9,999 nt of DNA, taken from an uncultured Alistipes sp. (lineage in GTDB: Bacteria; Bacteroidota; Bacteroidia; Bacteroidales; Rikenellaceae). A program made the position numbers and the translations under genes. Below the pieces are notes generated by a model that saw only the letters and a program-made list of their open reading frames with translations, was not told where the DNA came from and searched no databases. Below, piece by piece: positions 6,047 through 9,999 of this stretch. The stretch's first letter is position 1. Each line of letters starts with the position of its first letter. The stretch lies in assembly GCA_934754975.1 (NCBI GenBank), contig CAKVKI010000085.1:1-9999 (forward strand). Direction: 5' to 3'.

Positions 6047-8002
6047 ATGAGATTCTGGCTTCTCTTGAATTTTCTCCTGTCTGTTTGCTTTCTTTCTGCC
6101 TGCAGATCCCGTAGCGCAGGGGTGACAGATGCGCTTGAGCTTGCTGGGCAGAACCGTTCTGAACTGGAACGTGTGCTTGAACATTATGCACAGCGTGAGT
6201 CGGACAGCCTGAAGCTTCGGGCCGCAGAGTTCCTGATTGCCAATATGCCGGGACATCGATGTATATATGGTCCGGAAGTCGATTCGTTTTTTTGTGAAAT
6301 CGACTCGCTGCTGGATTGCGAAGTCAGCGATTCCTATCCGATCGTAACCGGGCTGAATGAAGTTGCGGAGCGTTATCCTCCGCAGGATGCCGTCGTGCGT
6401 AACGATATCGAGGTTATTACGGCCGATTACCTGATTCGTCATATCGACCGGGCATTCCGGCAATGGGAAAGTCCTTGTGCCGACTATCTGACGTTCGACC
6501 AGTTTTGTGCATGGTTGCTGCCCTATAAAGTTGCAGAACTTCAACCGCTCGACTATTGGTGCGATTCGTTGGAATGTCGTTTTTCCGAACGACTCCGGGC
6601 AACACCACAAAACGATGAAAACAGCTATTCGCCTTATTATAGGACCTTGCAGATCCTTCCCGAACTGCGGGCGGGCGTAGGGCCAAACATACCGCTGAAC
6701 TATGCCGATTACAAAGGCTATAAGCTCTTTGCCGCAACGGCTCTTTACCGGATGCCGTTTGGCGACTGTTTCGATTATTCGACTCTCTCCGTAGCTGTGT
6801 TGCGCAGTCATGGCATCCCCGCCGTGTTCGACTATTTGCCTCAATGGGGACGGGGATTCCTCCGCCATTCATGGTTCGGTTTTGTGAACGATAACGGTGT
6901 CTTCCTCCCCTCGGAATGGGGGCTGGACTCCGATCCCGGAATGCCGTTCCATCCGTGGCGTCCGATCCCGAAGATTTTCCGCTATAGCTATGCTCCCGTT
7001 CCGGCACGTCTGGATTACCTCAGACGCGCTAAATATCGGGAGTCCGGGTTTTCTCCCTTCGAAGAGGATGTGACCGATTGGTATATGTCCACATCTGATC
7101 CGGAGGTCCCGTTGATCCGTACAGATATCGATGACGATTACCTTTATATTGCCGCGTTCAACAACTACCGCTGGCATCCCATTGATATCGGTCGTTGCAA
7201 AGGAAAAAAGGGTTTGTTTTCGAAGATGGGGCGTCGGAATGCCTATCTTGTTTTCGGTTACGACGGAAACCGATTGGTTCCGGTTTCCCATCCCCTCACG
7301 ATCGATGCCGGCGGCCGCATCCGTTACCGGATTGCCGATACTACGCGCTGCGGACAAATTTGCGTGACCCGTAAGATGTTGCTCAATGAGCATGTCGCAC
7401 GGATGGAATATCGTATGGTCGGTGCGCGTATCGAAGCTTCGGATTATCCCGATTTCCGGCGGACGGAGTTGCTCTATACTATTGACAGCACGATTTTCCC
7501 CGATTTGATACCGGTCCGGGCTTCGAAAAAATATCGGTATTGGCGGCTGGTTTCTGCCGCCGGTTCGCACGGAAGTATTTCCGAATTGCAATTTTTCATG
7601 TCTGGCAGCGATGTCCCGGTAGCCGGACGACCGATCGGGACGTCGGGACTTCCGCCCCAACGGGGGTTGGACAAGGTTTTCGACGGGGATTGGCTTACTT
7701 CCTACGACCATCCCGAAGCCGATGGCAATTGGTACGGTATGGATTTTGGCAAACCCGTAACCATCGATCGGGTGCGCTGTGTGCCCCGTACGGACGACAA
7801 CCTGATCCATGCCGGAGATACTTACGAACTGAAGTATTGGGACGGCCGTGGCTGGGCTTCATTGGGCCGTCAGGTAGCCAGTGAAAGATACCTGTTGTTC
7901 GATGACGTTCCTGCGGATGCGTTACTATGGCTCAGTAACCTTACCCGCGGTTATGACGAGCGAATATTTACTTATGAGGATGGCCGTCAGGTCTGGTGGT
8001 AG
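6047..8002 (+). CDS. Lipoprotein with transglutaminase-like core and discoidin-like C-terminal domain
   Basis: This 651-residue protein has a lipoprotein signal (hydrophobic residues 3-18, lipobox LSAC, Cys 19). Residues about 25-215 are mainly helical. Residues about 220-325 form a transglutaminase-like papain-fold domain: the MPFGDCFDYSTL block supplies the presumed nucleophile C241, followed by LRSHGIPAV and then FLRHSWFGF with the presumed catalytic H274. The usual third residue, Asp, would fall at VFLPSEW (285-291), where Ser289-Glu290 stands instead. A beta-rich segment follows (about 345-490). Residues about 495-625 resemble an F5/8 type C (discoidin) carbohydrate-binding domain, with KYRYWRLVSA, an SISELQFF strand, KVFDGDWLTSY and WYGMDFGKPVTIDRV. 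It acts outside the inner membrane, probably on a glycan-linked or peptide substrate; the substrate is unknown. It is transcribed divergently from the cysteine-rich operon, and its GC-richer composition resembles the flanks, so it need not belong to the same system. Confidence 0.85.
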   Translation: MRFWLLLNFLLSVCFLSACRSRSAGVTDALELAGQNRSELERVLEHYAQRESDSLKLRAAEFLIANMPGHRCIYGPEVDSFFCEIDSLLDCEVSDSYPIVTGLNEVAERYPPQDAVVRNDIEVITADYLIRHIDRAFRQWESPCADYLTFDQFCAWLLPYKVAELQPLDYWCDSLECRFSERLRATPQNDENSYSPYYRTLQILPELRAGVGPNIPLNYADYKGYKLFAATALYRMPFGDCFDYSTLSVAVLRSHGIPAVFDYLPQWGRGFLRHSWFGFVNDNGVFLPSEWGLDSDPGMPFHPWRPIPKIFRYSYAPVPARLDYLRRAKYRESGFSPFEEDVTDWYMSTSDPEVPLIRTDIDDDYLYIAAFNNYRWHPIDIGRCKGKKGLFSKMGRRNAYLVFGYDGNRLVPVSHPLTIDAGGRIRYRIADTTRCGQICVTRKMLLNEHVARMEYRMVGARIEASDYPDFRRTELLYTIDSTIFPDLIPVRASKKYRYWRLVSAAGSHGSISELQFFMSGSDVPVAGRPIGTSGLPPQRGLDKVFDGDWLTSYDHPEADGNWYGMDFGKPVTIDRVRCVPRTDDNLIHAGDTYELKYWDGRGWASLGRQVASERYLLFDDVPADALLWLSNLTRGYDERIFTYEDGRQVWW

Positions 8003-8044
8003 GGCTTGTGTGTGGCGAAAGTGCTATTTTATATGAAAATGGAA

Positions 8045-8074
8045 AAGTCTCGCAACCTTTTGATTGCGAGACTT
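8045..8074 (-). terminator. Terminator of the beta-galactosidase gene
   Basis: A perfect 11-base inverted repeat (AAGTCTCGCAA at 8045-8055, TTGCGAGACTT at 8064-8074) with an 8-base loop lies 49 bases beyond the GH2 stop. In the minus direction it runs into TTTTCCATTTTC, a T-rich tail. In the plus direction no T run follows, so use by the convergent transglutaminase-like gene is doubtful. The rest of 8003-8123 shows no other feature. Confidence 0.65.
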
Positions 8075-8123
8075 GATCGACAGCACGTGGCCGAGGGAAT
8101 ATCCGTGTGCGGGAGTTGTAGGA

Positions 8124-9999
<1,876 letters not shown>

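Noticed and set aside
5981..7810. Two long minus-strand open frames opposite the transglutaminase-like gene
   Set aside because: They have no coherent domains and are antisense to a gene with clear signal, catalytic and binding motifs; they are shadow frames.

Overview
The window looks like a chromosomal segment of a gut Bacteroidales bacterium, most probably Alistipes or a close relative in the Rikenellaceae. The pointers are a fimbrillin-type protein ending in a FISUMP domain, a Bacteroidales-style GH2 beta-galactosidase, DUF1573 and TlpA-like lipoproteins, promoter motifs of the Bacteroidetes TAnnTTTG type, and GC-rich flanking genes. The genus is inferred, not shown.

Layout. Bases 1-1038 (+) hold the 3' part of a fimbrillin-like/FISUMP surface protein, closed by a strong intrinsic terminator (1067-1099). 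Bases 1255-5768 hold four genes on the minus strand. In transcription order they are: a lipoprotein with a thioredoxin-like domain lacking CxxC plus a DUF1573 domain (5768-4749); a small lipoprotein whose last 41 residues carry eight cysteines and resemble fulvocin C (4728-4066); a polytopic membrane protein with a TlpA/thioredoxin domain bearing CGVC (3901-2981); and an O-antigen ligase/polymerase-like membrane protein with a repeat-like C-terminal domain (2994-1255). The last two overlap by 14 bases. A terminator-like hairpin (4019-4040) separates the cysteine-rich gene from the TlpA gene. Divergently, 6047-8002 (+) encodes a lipoprotein with a transglutaminase-like core and a discoidin-like C-terminus. 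Bases 8124-9999 (-) hold the C-terminal part of a GH2 beta-galactosidase, cut by the right edge.

The minus-strand group is the part worth attention. It is clearly more AT-rich than both flanks, most strongly in the DUF1573 gene, which suggests horizontal acquisition. Its content fits a locus that makes, oxidatively folds and perhaps glycosylates or anchors a disulfide-rich secreted peptide. The peptide gene lies between two periplasmic thioredoxin-fold proteins, with a possible leaky terminator just after it, as in many bacteriocin operons. The function is inferred from domains and gene order only.

No tRNA, rRNA, CRISPR array, transposase or integrase gene was seen.
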